From contig NZ_JAAATW010000005.1 in assembly GCF_009908315.1 (NCBI RefSeq), positions 62,001-126,000 of the forward strand: a DNA stretch of 64,000 nucleotides, in the 5' to 3' direction. Source of the DNA: Paragemmobacter ruber. Its GTDB lineage: Bacteria; Pseudomonadota; Alphaproteobacteria; Rhodobacterales; Rhodobacteraceae. The first letter of the stretch is position 1, and each line of letters opens with the position of its first letter. Position numbers and translations under genes: made by a program. A model generated the notes under the pieces. That model was not told the origin of the DNA. It did not search any database and saw only the letters and a list, made by a program, of their open reading frames with translations. Shown here piece after piece: positions 16,519-26,285 of the stretch.

Positions 16519-16537
16519 TTGCGCAGGTTCTGCGCAA
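16519..16537. promoter_or_regulatory. Perfect inverted repeat TTGCGCA-N5-TGCGCAA
   Basis: TTGCGCAGGTTCTGCGCAA is a 7-bp perfect dyad with a 5-base centre. It is 20 bp upstream of the lipoprotein start and 150 bp upstream of the divergent small secreted protein gene. It could be an operator for a dimeric regulator, or simply a hairpin. No second copy was noticed in the window. Confidence 0.35.
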
Positions 16538-16686
16538 TCGCGACGGATTCCAGTAAACTCTGCGATAGTGGGGCAGGGAATTCGGAAACTCGGCATTGAT
16601 GCCGCAGCTTTAGAGATCAGAGTGCCCCTCAGGGACACCAAACTGTCAGGTGACGGAAGCGGGCCATCCTGATAGATGTCTCAGAT

Positions 16687-17040
16687 ATGGCGCTTCTCAC
16701 GTTTCGCATGCATGTCCTGATCCTCGCCGCCTACGTCCTGGCGGCAATCCTTCCCGTATTGGCTCTGGGCGAACGGCAGCAAGCTCAGGCAGACCATGCG
16801 CAGATGATGGCGATGGCCGGCCACCTGGCGCACATGCCCGCGACTGACGGCCCGAAGGAGCTGACGCAGCAGCTGATCTGTCAGCAGCACTGCCTGTTCG
16901 CGGCAGCGACCTTTCCTGCGCCGGACCGGGTTGCGGAAACTGTCGCGCGGTCCTCCGATGTGGAGGCTAGTGTCGACATCCTTGCCGCCTCGCTGGCCAT
17001 TCCGCCCCCAGGTCCGCCTCCGAAGATCGCCGTGATCTGA
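16687..17040 (+). CDS. Small secreted Cys/His/Met protein, CopL/DUF2946-like architecture
   Basis: 117 residues. An N-terminal hydrophobic signal (LILAAYVLAAILPVLALG) is followed by a His/Met stretch (DHAQMMAMAGHLAHM), a cysteine pair (CQQHC) and the Pro-rich end PPPGPPPKIAVI. Layout and tail match the small genes at 6499-6801 and 7548-7922. It precedes the multicopper oxidase gene by 66 bp on the same strand. A role as a periplasmic copper-binding or copper-responsive protein is inferred. Confidence 0.65.
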   Translation: MALLTFRMHVLILAAYVLAAILPVLALGERQQAQADHAQMMAMAGHLAHMPATDGPKELTQQLICQQHCLFAAATFPAPDRVAETVARSSDVEASVDILAASLAIPPPGPPPKIAVI

Positions 17041-17106
17041 GCCTGCGGCTGCGGCATTCGCCGGGGACCGCTTGTCCAATTCACGACGCGATACAGGAGA
17101 ATTCGC

Positions 17107-18582
17107 ATGTCGCCCTTTTCTCGCCGCGGCTTTCTGGCCGCTTCTGCGGCCACGGCCGCTTCACTGATGCTTCCCGCACGGGTCCGGGCCCAGTCCGGCC
17201 GAATGTCGCTGACCGCCGCCACCCGCACCATTGACGTGCGGGGCAGAGCCGCAACCGTCTGGGGGCTTCTGGACGGCGCTGGCCGGTCCGGCCTTGTCCT
17301 CGATCCGGACCAGGCGTTCGCGGTCGATTTGACAAACGCGCTGGCCGAGCCAACGATTATTCACTGGCATGGTCAGATCCCCGACAACGCGCAGGATGGA
17401 GTGCCCGACCTGCCGATGCCGATGCTGCAACCCGGTGAATCCCGCGCCTACGATTTCGCGGCACGGCCCGGAACACACTGGATGCACGCCCATATCCCCG
17501 AGCATGAAATGATGCTGCTGGCCGCGCCTCTGGTGGTGCGGCGAGCTGAGGATGTGGCGGCAGACCGGAAGGAAGTGACGCTGTTCCTGCACGACTTTTC
17601 CTTCAAGCCACCTGCCGAGGTGCTGGCCGAGATCACCGGCGGCGCTTCGATGGCCGGGATGGATCATGGCCAGATGGGGCAGGGCGGCATGGACCATTCC
17701 GGAATGGACATGGGTGGCATGGGTCAGGGGGACATGATGGCGATGCCGGGGATGGATGGCATGGCGATGGACCTGAACGACTACAACTTCGACGCCTATC
17801 TCGCCAATGATCGCACGCTGGACGACCCCGAAGTGGTTCCGATCGACAAGGGCGGCCGCGTTCTCGTCCGCGTCATCAACGCTGCGGCCGCCACCGTGTT
17901 TTGGATCGACACTGGCGCGCTGCCGGGACGGCTGGTCGCCGTCGATGGCGAGCCGGTGCAGCCCGTGCCCGGCAGCCGCTTTGGCGTCGCAATGGGCCAG
18001 CGGCTGGATATCGAACTGGATGTGCCGGGCGAGGGCGGGGCCTTCCCGATCCTTGCCCTGCGCGAAGGTGCCAAGGAAAGGACGGGTGTCATCCTTGCCA
18101 CGCCGGGCGCGGCGGTGACCAGGATCGCCGAGATGTCGGAGGCCGACCATCCGGCCTTCAGCGGTGATCTGGCGCAGGAGGGTGCTCTGCGCGCCGTCAC
18201 CCCGCTGCCCGAACGCGCGCCAGCCTCGCAGCCGATGCTGATGCTGGGCGGCACCATGATGCCCTATGTCTGGACGATCAACGGCCAGACTTGGGGGTCC
18301 CATGTGCCGGTGACTGCGAAATCCGGCGACCGAGTCGAGATCATGTTCCACAACATGTCGATGATGGCGCATCCGATGCACCTGCACGGCCACGCCTTCC
18401 AGGTAGTGGGTGTCGGCATGGACCGGATCGCAGGCGCGGTCCGCGACACCGTGCATGTGCCGCCGATGGGCATGGTGACGGTCGCGGTGGACGCGGGCGA
18501 GGCGGCGCGGTGGATGCTGCATTGCCACCACATGCCGCACCTTTCGACCGGCATGATGACCGAGTTCGCGGTGTCGGCCTGA
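17107..18582 (+). CDS. Multicopper oxidase, Tat-exported (CueO/CopA oxidase type)
   Basis: 491 residues. It starts with a Tat signal (SRRGFLAASAATAASLMLPA). Three cupredoxin domains carry all the copper ligand motifs: HWHGQ near residue 86, HWMHAHIPEHE near 124, HPMHLHGHAF near 422 and HCHHMPHLSTGM near 472, which holds the type 1 copper Cys-His-Met set. A Met/His-rich insert (about residues 181-225, repeated MDH, GMG, MDM) resembles the methionine-rich copper-binding region of CueO and PcoA. It probably oxidises periplasmic Cu(I) to the less toxic Cu(II). The ribosome site is AGGAGA. TlpA-like protein follows. Confidence 0.95.
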   Translation: MSPFSRRGFLAASAATAASLMLPARVRAQSGRMSLTAATRTIDVRGRAATVWGLLDGAGRSGLVLDPDQAFAVDLTNALAEPTIIHWHGQIPDNAQDGVPDLPMPMLQPGESRAYDFAARPGTHWMHAHIPEHEMMLLAAPLVVRRAEDVAADRKEVTLFLHDFSFKPPAEVLAEITGGASMAGMDHGQMGQGGMDHSGMDMGGMGQGDMMAMPGMDGMAMDLNDYNFDAYLANDRTLDDPEVVPIDKGGRVLVRVINAAAATVFWIDTGALPGRLVAVDGEPVQPVPGSRFGVAMGQRLDIELDVPGEGGAFPILALREGAKERTGVILATPGAAVTRIAEMSEADHPAFSGDLAQEGALRAVTPLPERAPASQPMLMLGGTMMPYVWTINGQTWGSHVPVTAKSGDRVEIMFHNMSMMAHPMHLHGHAFQVVGVGMDRIAGAVRDTVHVPPMGMVTVAVDAGEAARWMLHCHHMPHLSTGMMTEFAVSA

Positions 18583-18643
18583 CGCACGGCCGGACCCGCA
18601 GCCTGCCTGCGGGTCCGGGCCCTTTCCCGGAGAGAGCGGACCT

Positions 18644-19171
18644 ATGCCAACACTCATCGGACGCCGTGCCGTCCTTGGTGCCCTCGCCGCGCCCTTCCTT
18701 GCAGGGTCCGCCGAGGCGCGCCCGCCCTTCCGGCTGCGCGAGGACCCGCAACCGCTGCTGTCCCCGCCGATTCTCGACGAGGCGGGCATCACACGGAAAC
18801 TTGACGATTTCGCCGGCCGGGTGATCCTCTTGAACATCTGGGCGACCTGGTGCCCGCCCTGCCGGGAAGAAATGCCGGCTCTCGAGCAGCTTCAAGGGCG
18901 TTTGGGTGGTGCCAACTTCATGGTCTTGCCACTTTGCATCGACGACGCTGGAATCGACCGCTGTCGCCGTTTCTACGACGATATCGGTATCGCTGGCCTC
19001 CCACTCTTTTGGGCTGAATCGCTGAGGGTGCAACTTGCTTTTGCCTTCATGGGCTTACCCACAACGTTGCTGATCGACCGAGACGGAAGGGAGATCGGTC
19101 GACTTCAGGGGCCGTTCGACTGGAATGGCGACGCTGCGGTCGGCCAGATCGTTGACGTCCTTCGCGAGTAG
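18644..19171 (+). CDS. TlpA-like thioredoxin-family protein, exported
   Basis: 175 residues. A signal segment (RRAVLGALAAPFLAGSAEA) is followed by a thioredoxin fold with NIWATWCPPCREEMPAL near residue 67 and the cis-Pro motif MGLPTTLLIDRDG near 127. TlpA/ResA proteins reduce cysteines in the periplasm, including copper-site cysteines of oxidases and cytochrome c apoproteins. It lies 61 bp after the multicopper oxidase gene, so assembly or copper reduction for neighbouring proteins is plausible. Confidence 0.9.
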   Translation: MPTLIGRRAVLGALAAPFLAGSAEARPPFRLREDPQPLLSPPILDEAGITRKLDDFAGRVILLNIWATWCPPCREEMPALEQLQGRLGGANFMVLPLCIDDAGIDRCRRFYDDIGIAGLPLFWAESLRVQLAFAFMGLPTTLLIDRDGREIGRLQGPFDWNGDAAVGQIVDVLRE

Positions 19172-19257
19172 CCTGCGGCTGCAACAATTCGATACAATCG
19201 AGCAACAGTGTCGTAGCGTGCGGCAGTCACTCAGGAAGGGGAGCGAGACCGAAGGAT

Positions 19258-19992
19258 ATGTTGCAACAGCTGGGGACCACTCAAGCCACGGAAGGCCGAG
19301 TTCTTGTCGTAGATGACGATGGTGAAATCCTTTCGCTGGTTGCCAAGTTCCTGCGCGCCAACGGGTTTGTCGTCGCGACGGCCCGCAACGGTGCCGAGAT
19401 GAAGGCGCAGATGCAGGCCGCGCAACCCGACCTCGTGGTGCTCGACATCATGCTGCCGGGAACCAACGGGCTGGATCTGTGCCGGTCGCTGCGGGCGGAA
19501 AGTCAGGTGCCGGTGGTCATGCTGACCGCCAAGGGCGACGAGATCGACCGCATCGTGGGTCTGGAGGTCGGGGCCGACGACTACCTGCCCAAACCCTTCA
19601 ACCCGCGCGAGTTGCTGGCACGGATCAAGGCGGTCCTGCGCCGCAGCCGGTTCGCCGACAGCGCCGGCGCGCCGGGATCAGGTCGGCTGATCGAGTTCGA
19701 TGGCTGGCATCTGGACACGTTGAAGCGCGAACTGACCGACCCCACAGGCGTCGTCGTGGACCTGTCGAGTGGCGAATACGACCTGCTGGTGACGTTTCTT
19801 GAAGCCCCCCAGCGGGTCCTCTCTCGCGACTATCTGTTGGACGCGACCAAGAACCGCACGCTCGATGTCTACGACCGATCCATCGATGTGCAGGTCAGCC
19901 GCCTGCGCCGCAAGATCGAGGCGCAGGGTGAATTGATCAAGACAATCCGCGGCGCGGGGTACCTGTTCGCTGCGTCGGTACGTCGCAAGTGA
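19258..19992 (+). CDS. OmpR/PhoB-family response regulator
   Basis: 244 residues. The receiver domain has the acidic pair VVDDDG near residue 17, the phospho-acceptor Asp in LVVLDIMLPG near 62, Thr in VMLTAKGDE and Lys in LPKPFNPRE near 112. A winged-helix output domain follows, ending IKTIRGAGYLFAASV. It binds DNA and regulates transcription. It overlaps the sensor kinase gene by four bases (GTGA). Its location between the oxidase/TlpA genes and the RND efflux genes suggests a CopR/CusR-type role, but no binding site was identified. A start at 19258 with GGAAGG-like upstream bases is used. Confidence 0.93.
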   Translation: MLQQLGTTQATEGRVLVVDDDGEILSLVAKFLRANGFVVATARNGAEMKAQMQAAQPDLVVLDIMLPGTNGLDLCRSLRAESQVPVVMLTAKGDEIDRIVGLEVGADDYLPKPFNPRELLARIKAVLRRSRFADSAGAPGSGRLIEFDGWHLDTLKRELTDPTGVVVDLSSGEYDLLVTFLEAPQRVLSRDYLLDATKNRTLDVYDRSIDVQVSRLRRKIEAQGELIKTIRGAGYLFAASVRRK

Positions 19993-21347
19993 GGCGCATA
20001 AAGGCGCTGTGGGGCGCTGTCCGGGGACTTCGTTTCGACACGCTGGTCGCCCGGACTACGATCGTGCTGATCCTCGGGATTGCAACGGTCCAGATCGTGG
20101 GGCTGCAGACCTATCGCGCCTCGCTCAGTGCGGATTTGTCGGACGCGACCGAGCGGCGGCTGGCGGATCGGTTGCTGACCATCAAGCGGACGCTGACCGG
20201 ACTGCCGGAGAAATTACGCGAGGATGCCGCGCACGATCTGTCGAGCGGGGCGATCGAGGCGCATTGGAGCCCGGACGAGAGGGCGGTCGAGGCCGACGGG
20301 ACCAACGCGCTGTGGGCAGACTTGCAGGCGCGCCTAATCGAACTCGCACCCGAACTCGCCGAGGGCGGGCTTATCGTGGGTGCGCAAGGGGGCGAAGCGC
20401 CGGACCCCCATGTCGCGCTTATCTCGATGCGCTTGGTCGACGGAACCTGGCTGAACGTCAGCCTGCTCAGCTGGACACCCCGCATTCCGGGCGCACCGCA
20501 AACGGTGATGGTCGCCTGGATGATCGCCGCGGTCGCGTTGGCGACGGCGGTGCTCATGGTGCGCTGGATATCGCGTCCGCTTGGTAGGTTTGCCGAGGCG
20601 GCGAACGGGTTCTACACCACCGGTCGCGTCGCCGCCGTGCCGGAAACGGGCCCTTATGAGGTCGCCGTTCTGGCACGTGCTTTCAACGATCTTCAGGACC
20701 GGCTGGCCCGGTCGATTGAGGACCGGACCCAGGCGCTCGCCGCCGTATCGCATGACCTGAAGACCCCGATCACACGGTTGCGCCTTCGCACCGAGGAAAT
20801 CGACAACGACCCTTTGGCGCGGTCCATCGCCCATGATCTGGAGGAAATGGAACGGATGATCGACCAGACACTGTCCTATCTCCGTGGTGACCGGTCGGAC
20901 GAGCCGCTGCGTCCGGTCGATCTGGTCGCGATCCTGGAGACCGTGACCGATGACCTGAGTGATCAGGGCGCGGCGGTGACGTTCCAAGGACCACGCGCAG
21001 CAGTGATCGCCGGTCGGCGGCTGGGTTTGAAGCGCGCCTTCGTAAACCTCGTTGGCAACGCGGTGAAGTATGGCGGTACGGCGCGAGTGACCCTTGCGGA
21101 AAACGTAGCGCAAGTCACAGTGACCATAGACGATGATGGCGCAGGCATCGCGCCTGGAGATCGCGAGCGCGTGCTGCTGCCCTTTGTGCGGTTGGAATCT
21201 TCACGCAACAATGCGACGGGCGGTTTCGGGCTGGGGCTGACCATCGCCCGCGCGGTAGTCGACGGCCATGGGGGGACGTTGGACCTCGAAAGCGCCCCAT
21301 CAGGTGGGCTGCGCGTCAGCGTGACGCTGCCAAAGACTGCTGCCTGA
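19989..21347 (+). CDS. Sensor histidine kinase
   Basis: 452 residues from a GTG overlapping the response regulator stop. Two transmembrane helices (about residues 17-37 and 171-193) flank a periplasmic sensor region of about 130 residues. A HAMP linker follows, then the H box SHDLKTPITRLRL with His near 255, the N box NLVGNAVKYG near 353, and G boxes DDGAGIAPGD and GGFGLGLTIA. This is a complete membrane kinase partner of the regulator before it. The signal sensed is probably periplasmic copper or silver, judged from context only; no obvious CusS-type His motif was picked out in the sensor loop. Confidence 0.93.
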   Translation: MRRIKALWGAVRGLRFDTLVARTTIVLILGIATVQIVGLQTYRASLSADLSDATERRLADRLLTIKRTLTGLPEKLREDAAHDLSSGAIEAHWSPDERAVEADGTNALWADLQARLIELAPELAEGGLIVGAQGGEAPDPHVALISMRLVDGTWLNVSLLSWTPRIPGAPQTVMVAWMIAAVALATAVLMVRWISRPLGRFAEAANGFYTTGRVAAVPETGPYEVAVLARAFNDLQDRLARSIEDRTQALAAVSHDLKTPITRLRLRTEEIDNDPLARSIAHDLEEMERMIDQTLSYLRGDRSDEPLRPVDLVAILETVTDDLSDQGAAVTFQGPRAAVIAGRRLGLKRAFVNLVGNAVKYGGTARVTLAENVAQVTVTIDDDGAGIAPGDRERVLLPFVRLESSRNNATGGFGLGLTIARAVVDGHGGTLDLESAPSGGLRVSVTLPKTAA

Positions 21348-21430
21348 AACACTTTGTTACAGAGCGGAAATCATTGGGAGATGCGGGTCCCGCACTTGGA
21401 CATCAAAGCAACGAGACGTCGAGGTGGGAT

Positions 21431-23110
21431 ATGCGGTTACTCTGGGGTGTCGTCACGGCCCTGATTTTCGCATTGGCCGGTGCAGCCAATGCGCATGAGG
21501 GCCATGACCATGGCGCACCGCCGCCGCCTGTCAGCACGACCATCGCTCCTCGGGTCGAGGCCGCGTCGACGACGTTTGAGGCCGTCGTCGTGGCGCGCGG
21601 GACCGAAATGCAGGTCTTCATCGACAGCTTTGCCACCAATGAACCTGTCACCGGTGCCGCGGTCGAGATTGACACGCCCACCGGTATCCTGGCGGGTACC
21701 GAGACGGAACCCGGGGTCTACGCGTTTGCAGCACCCTGGGTCGCATCGCCCGGAAGCTATGACCTGGCGATTACCGTCATTGCCGACGCGGGCTTCGATG
21801 TCCTTGTGGGGTCGCTGACAATCCCCGCGCCGCCGGCCCCACCGGTCGTAGAGGCCAGCACGGCAGAGGTGCTGGCAGCCAGTGTTCTTGGCGACCTTCG
21901 TGCTCGCCTGTCTGCACGCGATGTGTCTCTGGCGGTGGTGGGTGGCCTTGGACTGCTTATCGGCGTTGTTATGATGCTGGTTCTGCGTCGTCCGCGCAGG
22001 TCAGGCGGCGCGAAGGTCGCAGCGATTTTCTTTGCCGTAGTAGCTGCAGCACCCGAACCCGGGAAGGCCGAGGTTGCCGTGGCGAATGCAGCCCTTCCGG
22101 CCCCTGCCACGGCGACGCGAGACGTGGCGCAACGCTTTCCAGATGGCGGCCTCTTCGTTCCCAAGGGCACTCAGCGTGTTCTTGGTATCCGGACTTTGCT
22201 GACGGTTAACGAAAAACACGGGCGGCGGATCGAACTGCCGGGGCGGGTCATTCCCGATCCCAATGCGTCGGGATACATACAAGCTTCACTGGAAGGCAGG
22301 CTCGTCGCGCCCGAGGGGGGGTTTCCTCAACTGGGGTCGGTGGTCAAGGCGGGGCAACTGGTTGCCATTGTCGAGCCGACGATTGGAGCTGTGGACCTAG
22401 CTGACCGCCAGCAACAGATTCGTGAGATCGAGCAACAGCTGGAACTGGTGACCAAGCGACTGGAACGAGGGAGACAGCTTTCAAACGCCATCGCAAAGAC
22501 CGAAATCGAAGAACTTGAAATCGAGCAAGAAAGTCTGATTGCACAGCGCGATGCCCTCATGTCGTTGACGGACATCTCCGAGAGCCTGATTGCGCCAGTG
22601 GAAGGAGTAATCGCAGCGGGGCAGGCAATCGCAGGTCAGATCGCGTCTCCAGGTGTGACCGTCTATGAGATCGTCGATCCGGACAGGTTCTGGGTAGAGG
22701 CGTTGAGCTATCGCTCGGAAACACTTGGCACAGAGGCGGTGGCAGTCTTCGCCGACGGCACAACTGTCGACCTTGCCTATCAAGGCACCGGACTGGCGGA
22801 TCAGGGGCAGGCTGTTCCCGTGCGCTTTTCTGTCGTGGGTCAGGCCGAGGGGCTGCGAGCAGGCCAACTGCTAAGGGTCATCGCCGCAACCCCCGCCGAT
22901 CAAGAAGGGATTGTTGTCCCCCGCGATGCCGTGCTGCGCGGGGCGAACGGCCAGCTAGTGGTGTATATCAAGACCAACGCTGAGCGGTTCGTGCAACGCG
23001 AGGTTCGGGTCGAGCCTTTGGATGGCGACACCGTACTGGTGGTCGCGGGGCTGGAGCCGGGCCTGCGCGTCGTGGCCGAAGGGGCCGAACTTCTCAACCA
23101 AATCCGATAG
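21431..23110 (+). CDS. RND efflux periplasmic adaptor with extra N-terminal metal/Ig-like and membrane region
   Basis: 559 residues from the ATG at 21431 (GAGGTGGG upstream); the frame is open from 21374 but the signal peptide begins here. Signal segment, then HEGHDHGAPPPP near residue 22, a beta-rich domain (about 40-135), a hydrophobic helix (SLAVVGGLGLLIGVVMMLVL, about 160-185), then the adaptor proper: a barrel-sandwich half (GRVIPDPNASGYIQASLEG), a coiled coil rich in Gln/Glu (about 315-380), and beta-barrel to the end. It links the inner-membrane RND pump to an outer-membrane channel. Family adaptors are usually about 400 residues, so the N-terminal addition is unusual. No outer-membrane factor gene is seen nearby. 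Confidence 0.88.
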   Translation: MRLLWGVVTALIFALAGAANAHEGHDHGAPPPPVSTTIAPRVEAASTTFEAVVVARGTEMQVFIDSFATNEPVTGAAVEIDTPTGILAGTETEPGVYAFAAPWVASPGSYDLAITVIADAGFDVLVGSLTIPAPPAPPVVEASTAEVLAASVLGDLRARLSARDVSLAVVGGLGLLIGVVMMLVLRRPRRSGGAKVAAIFFAVVAAAPEPGKAEVAVANAALPAPATATRDVAQRFPDGGLFVPKGTQRVLGIRTLLTVNEKHGRRIELPGRVIPDPNASGYIQASLEGRLVAPEGGFPQLGSVVKAGQLVAIVEPTIGAVDLADRQQQIREIEQQLELVTKRLERGRQLSNAIAKTEIEELEIEQESLIAQRDALMSLTDISESLIAPVEGVIAAGQAIAGQIASPGVTVYEIVDPDRFWVEALSYRSETLGTEAVAVFADGTTVDLAYQGTGLADQGQAVPVRFSVVGQAEGLRAGQLLRVIAATPADQEGIVVPRDAVLRGANGQLVVYIKTNAERFVQREVRVEPLDGDTVLVVAGLEPGLRVVAEGAELLNQIR

Positions 23111-23119
23111 GCAGCGCGC

Positions 23120-26100
23120 ATGTTCAACTTCCTTGTCACGCAGTCGCTGCGCAACCGCCTGTTCGTGCTGGCAATTGCCGCCGTCATGGTCCTTTACGGC
23201 GCCCTGACCGTCACCCGTCTGCCAGTGGACGTGTTCCCCGACCTGAACCGCCCGACAGTCACCATCATGACCGAAGCCGAGGGGCTCGCCCCTCCGGAAG
23301 TGGAGCAGCTGGTCACATACCCACTGGAAACCCAGATGAACGGCCTGCCGGGCGTCACCCGGGTGCGGTCGACCTCGGGAGTGGGGCTGTCCATCGTCTA
23401 TGTCGAGTTCGACTGGAACACTGACATCTATCGCAACCGCCAGCAGATCGCCGAGCGTCTGACCCTTGTGCAGGCACAATTGCCGCAAGGGGTGGTCCCG
23501 CAAATGGGACCGATCGCGTCGATCATGGGCCAGATCATGCTGATCGCCGTGACCGGCCCCGACAATGTCACTCCGATGGAATTGCGCGAACTCGCCGATT
23601 TCACCATCCGGCCGCGGCTGCTTACAATTCCGGGTGTAGCGAACGTCATCCCGATCGGCGGCGAGGTTCGCCAATACCGCGTTGCACCCAATCCGGCGGC
23701 GATGCGCGCTTTTGGCGTGACCTATGAGGATGTCGAGACTGCACTGACCGGGTTCGGGGCAAACACGGGTGGCGGCTTCGCTGATCAGTACGGGCGCGAA
23801 TTCCTGATCCGAAACATTGGCCGGACGCAAAGCCTCGAGGATCTCGGCAGTCTGGTAGTGGCCTCGGTCGAGGGACAACCGGTTGCCCTGGATCAGGTGG
23901 CCGAGGTGAGCTTCGCCCCACGAACCAAGCGGGGCGATGCCGGCTTCATGGGTGACGATGCAGTCATTGTGTCGGTCGAAAAACAGCCTGACGTCGATTC
24001 CATCGAGCTGACAATTCAGGTCGAGGCAGCACTTGCCGAGATGACGGCCGCGCTGCCCGACGGGGTGAAAGCAGACAACATCCTGTTCCGGCAGGCAACC
24101 TTCATCGAGACATCGATCAGCAACGTTCAGAAGGTGCTTCTGGAGGCCATCGCCGTGGTTGCGGTGGTGCTGTTCCTCTTTCTTCTGAACCTGCGCACCA
24201 CGATCATTTCGCTGACCGCAATTCCGGTGTCGATCCTGGTCACGGCGATCATTTTCTACTGGATGGGCCTGTCGATCAACACAATGACCTTGGGAGGCTT
24301 GGCCATCGCCATTGGTGAACTGGTCGACGATGCCGTGGTGGACGTTGAGAACATTTTCCGCCGCCTGCGCGAGAATCGCGAGAAGGGCAACCCGCGGTCG
24401 GTGTTCGACGTGGTCGTGTCGGCCAGCCAAGAGGTGCGGTCTGGCATTGTCTACGCGACGATGACCATTGTTCTAGTGTTCGTGCCGCTCTTCGCTCTCT
24501 CCGGCATCGAAGGGCGTCTTTTCGCACCACTGGGGCAGGCCTACATCATCTCGATCCTCGCCAGCCTGGTTGTCTCGATCACCCTGACCCCTGTGATGGC
24601 ATATTACATGCTGCCGGGGCTGAAGCGGCTGGACGAGCACGAAGGCATGGTCGTCCGCGTCCTGAAACGTGGCAACCGACGGCTGCTGGACTGGTCCTTT
24701 GCCCATCCGCGCCTGCTGGTCACCGGAGTCTTTGCTGCGGTCATCACGGCGGGCAGCTTTGCCACGCAATTGCCCCGCGCCTTCCTGCCACCCTTTAACG
24801 AGGGCACGCTGACGATCAGCATGCTGTTCAACCCCGGCATCTCGCTTGAGGAATCGCAGCGTATCGGCCTCGTTGCCGAACGCCTTATCCTGGAAGTGCC
24901 CGAGGTTGTGCTGGTTGGTCGTCGCACTGGGCGGGCGGAACTGGACGAACATGCCGAAGGCGTCCATTCGTCCGAGGTCGAGGTGGAACTGGCCAAGGAC
25001 GGCCGCCCGAAGGCAGAGATCGAGGCCGACATCCGCGCGCGCCTGTCGGTGCTGCCAGTGACCACGAACATCGGCCAGCCGATCTCGCACCGATTGGACC
25101 ACATGCTGTCGGGCGTCCGCGCGCAGATCGCATTGAAAATCTTTGGCGAAGACCTCGATACCATGCGAGCCTTGGCCGAAGAGTTTCGCGTGGCCTTGGC
25201 CGAGATTCCCGGGGTTGTCGACCTCCAGGTCGAAAAGCAGGTCCGCATCCCACAGCTTGAGATCATCGTCGACTACGGGCGCGCCGCGCTCTACGGTCTG
25301 CAACCTGCGGCCGTCACCGAACAGCTTGAACAACTTTCGAATGGCCGCATCGTGTCGCGCATTGTCGACGGCAATCGCCGCTTCGATGTGGTGTTGCGGC
25401 TACAAGACGAGGAGCGCACGACACGCGGGCTCGGCGATCTGTTGATCGAGACTCCCAGTGGCTGGATCCCCGTCAGCCAGATCGCGGACATTGTCGAAAC
25501 CGACGGCCCGAACCAGATCCTGCGGGAAAACGGCAAGCGGCGTCTGGTTGTGCTGGCGAACTCGGACGGGCAGACCGACATGGCGCAGATCGTGGAGCAG
25601 ATCCGCGCCGTTATGGCAGCCAAGGATTTGCCGACCGGCTTCTTTGCCACGCTGGAAGGCACGTTCCAGGCGCAGGAAGAATCGATGCGCACGATCGGCC
25701 TGTTGTCGATCCTGTCACTCGCGATGATCTTCGCCATTCTCTATAGCCGGTACCGTTCTCCTTTGTTCGTGGGGATCATCATGGCCTCAGTGCCGCTGGC
25801 GTTGATCGGCAGCGTGGCGGCCTTGTGGTGGGCGGGGCAGCCTTTGTCGGTGGCGTCCATGGTGGGTTTCATTACCCTGACCGGCATTGCCACGCGCAAC
25901 GGTATTCTGAAGATCAGCCACTACATCAACCTTGCGATCCACGAAGACATGCCCTTCGGACGCGAACTTGTGATGCGCGGCAGTCTGGAACGTCTGACAC
26001 CAGTCCTGATGACCGCACTCTCTGCGGGCGTGGCGCTGGTGCCGCTGATGCTGGGGGCGGATGCGCCGGGAAAGGAGATCCTGCACCCCGTCGCCATCAC

Positions 26101-26269
26101 CATCTTCGGCGGCCTGGTCACTGCGACTCTGCTCGACACCGTGCTGACGCCCACCCTGTTCCTGCGCTATGGCCGCGCCCCGCTGGAGCGTCTGGTGGCG
26201 CAGGCGCGGGCTGAGGCCGCCAGACAGTCGGACACCACGGGGCGCGCGCCCACCCTTGAAGCCTTCTGA
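23120..26269 (+). CDS. cusA: CusA-like RND heavy-metal efflux permease
   Basis: 1049 residues, the normal length of the HME-RND family. Twelve membrane helices in two blocks of six are visible, with the long periplasmic loops after helices 1 and 7. The fourth helix carries [22 protein letters not shown], the acidic proton-relay region of heavy-metal RND pumps. The N-terminus reads [18 protein letters not shown]. It would export copper or silver from the periplasm or membrane to the outside with its adaptor, encoded nine bases upstream. Metal specificity (Cu/Ag rather than Co/Zn/Cd) is inferred from the island. Confidence 0.93.
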   Translation: MFNFLVTQSLRNRLFVLAIAAVMVLYGALTVTRLPVDVFPDLNRPTVTIMTEAEGLAPPEVEQLVTYPLETQMNGLPGVTRVRSTSGVGLSIVYVEFDWNTDIYRNRQQIAERLTLVQAQLPQGVVPQMGPIASIMGQIMLIAVTGPDNVTPMELRELADFTIRPRLLTIPGVANVIPIGGEVRQYRVAPNPAAMRAFGVTYEDVETALTGFGANTGGGFADQYGREFLIRNIGRTQSLEDLGSLVVASVEGQPVALDQVAEVSFAPRTKRGDAGFMGDDAVIVSVEKQPDVDSIELTIQVEAALAEMTAALPDGVKADNILFRQATFIETSISNVQKVLLEAIAVVAVVLFLFLLNLRTTIISLTAIPVSILVTAIIFYWMGLSINTMTLGGLAIAIGELVDDAVVDVENIFRRLRENREKGNPRSVFDVVVSASQEVRSGIVYATMTIVLVFVPLFALSGIEGRLFAPLGQAYIISILASLVVSITLTPVMAYYMLPGLKRLDEHEGMVVRVLKRGNRRLLDWSFAHPRLLVTGVFAAVITAGSFATQLPRAFLPPFNEGTLTISMLFNPGISLEESQRIGLVAERLILEVPEVVLVGRRTGRAELDEHAEGVHSSEVEVELAKDGRPKAEIEADIRARLSVLPVTTNIGQPISHRLDHMLSGVRAQIALKIFGEDLDTMRALAEEFRVALAEIPGVVDLQVEKQVRIPQLEIIVDYGRAALYGLQPAAVTEQLEQLSNGRIVSRIVDGNRRFDVVLRLQDEERTTRGLGDLLIETPSGWIPVSQIADIVETDGPNQILRENGKRRLVVLANSDGQTDMAQIVEQIRAVMAAKDLPTGFFATLEGTFQAQEESMRTIGLLSILSLAMIFAILYSRYRSPLFVGIIMASVPLALIGSVAALWWAGQPLSVASMVGFITLTGIATRNGILKISHYINLAIHEDMPFGRELVMRGSLERLTPVLMTALSAGVALVPLMLGADAPGKEILHPVAITIFGGLVTATLLDTVLTPTLFLRYGRAPLERLVAQARAEAARQSDTTGRAPTLEAF

Positions 26270-26285
26270 TCAACGGAGACGAAAC

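Noticed and set aside
17161-18837. 558-residue minus-strand frame opposite the multicopper oxidase
   Set aside because: Antisense shadow; the plus-strand gene has all copper ligand motifs and signal peptide.
22955-24430. 491-residue minus-strand frame opposite the RND permease
   Set aside because: Antisense shadow, no recognisable motifs, overlaps two clear genes.
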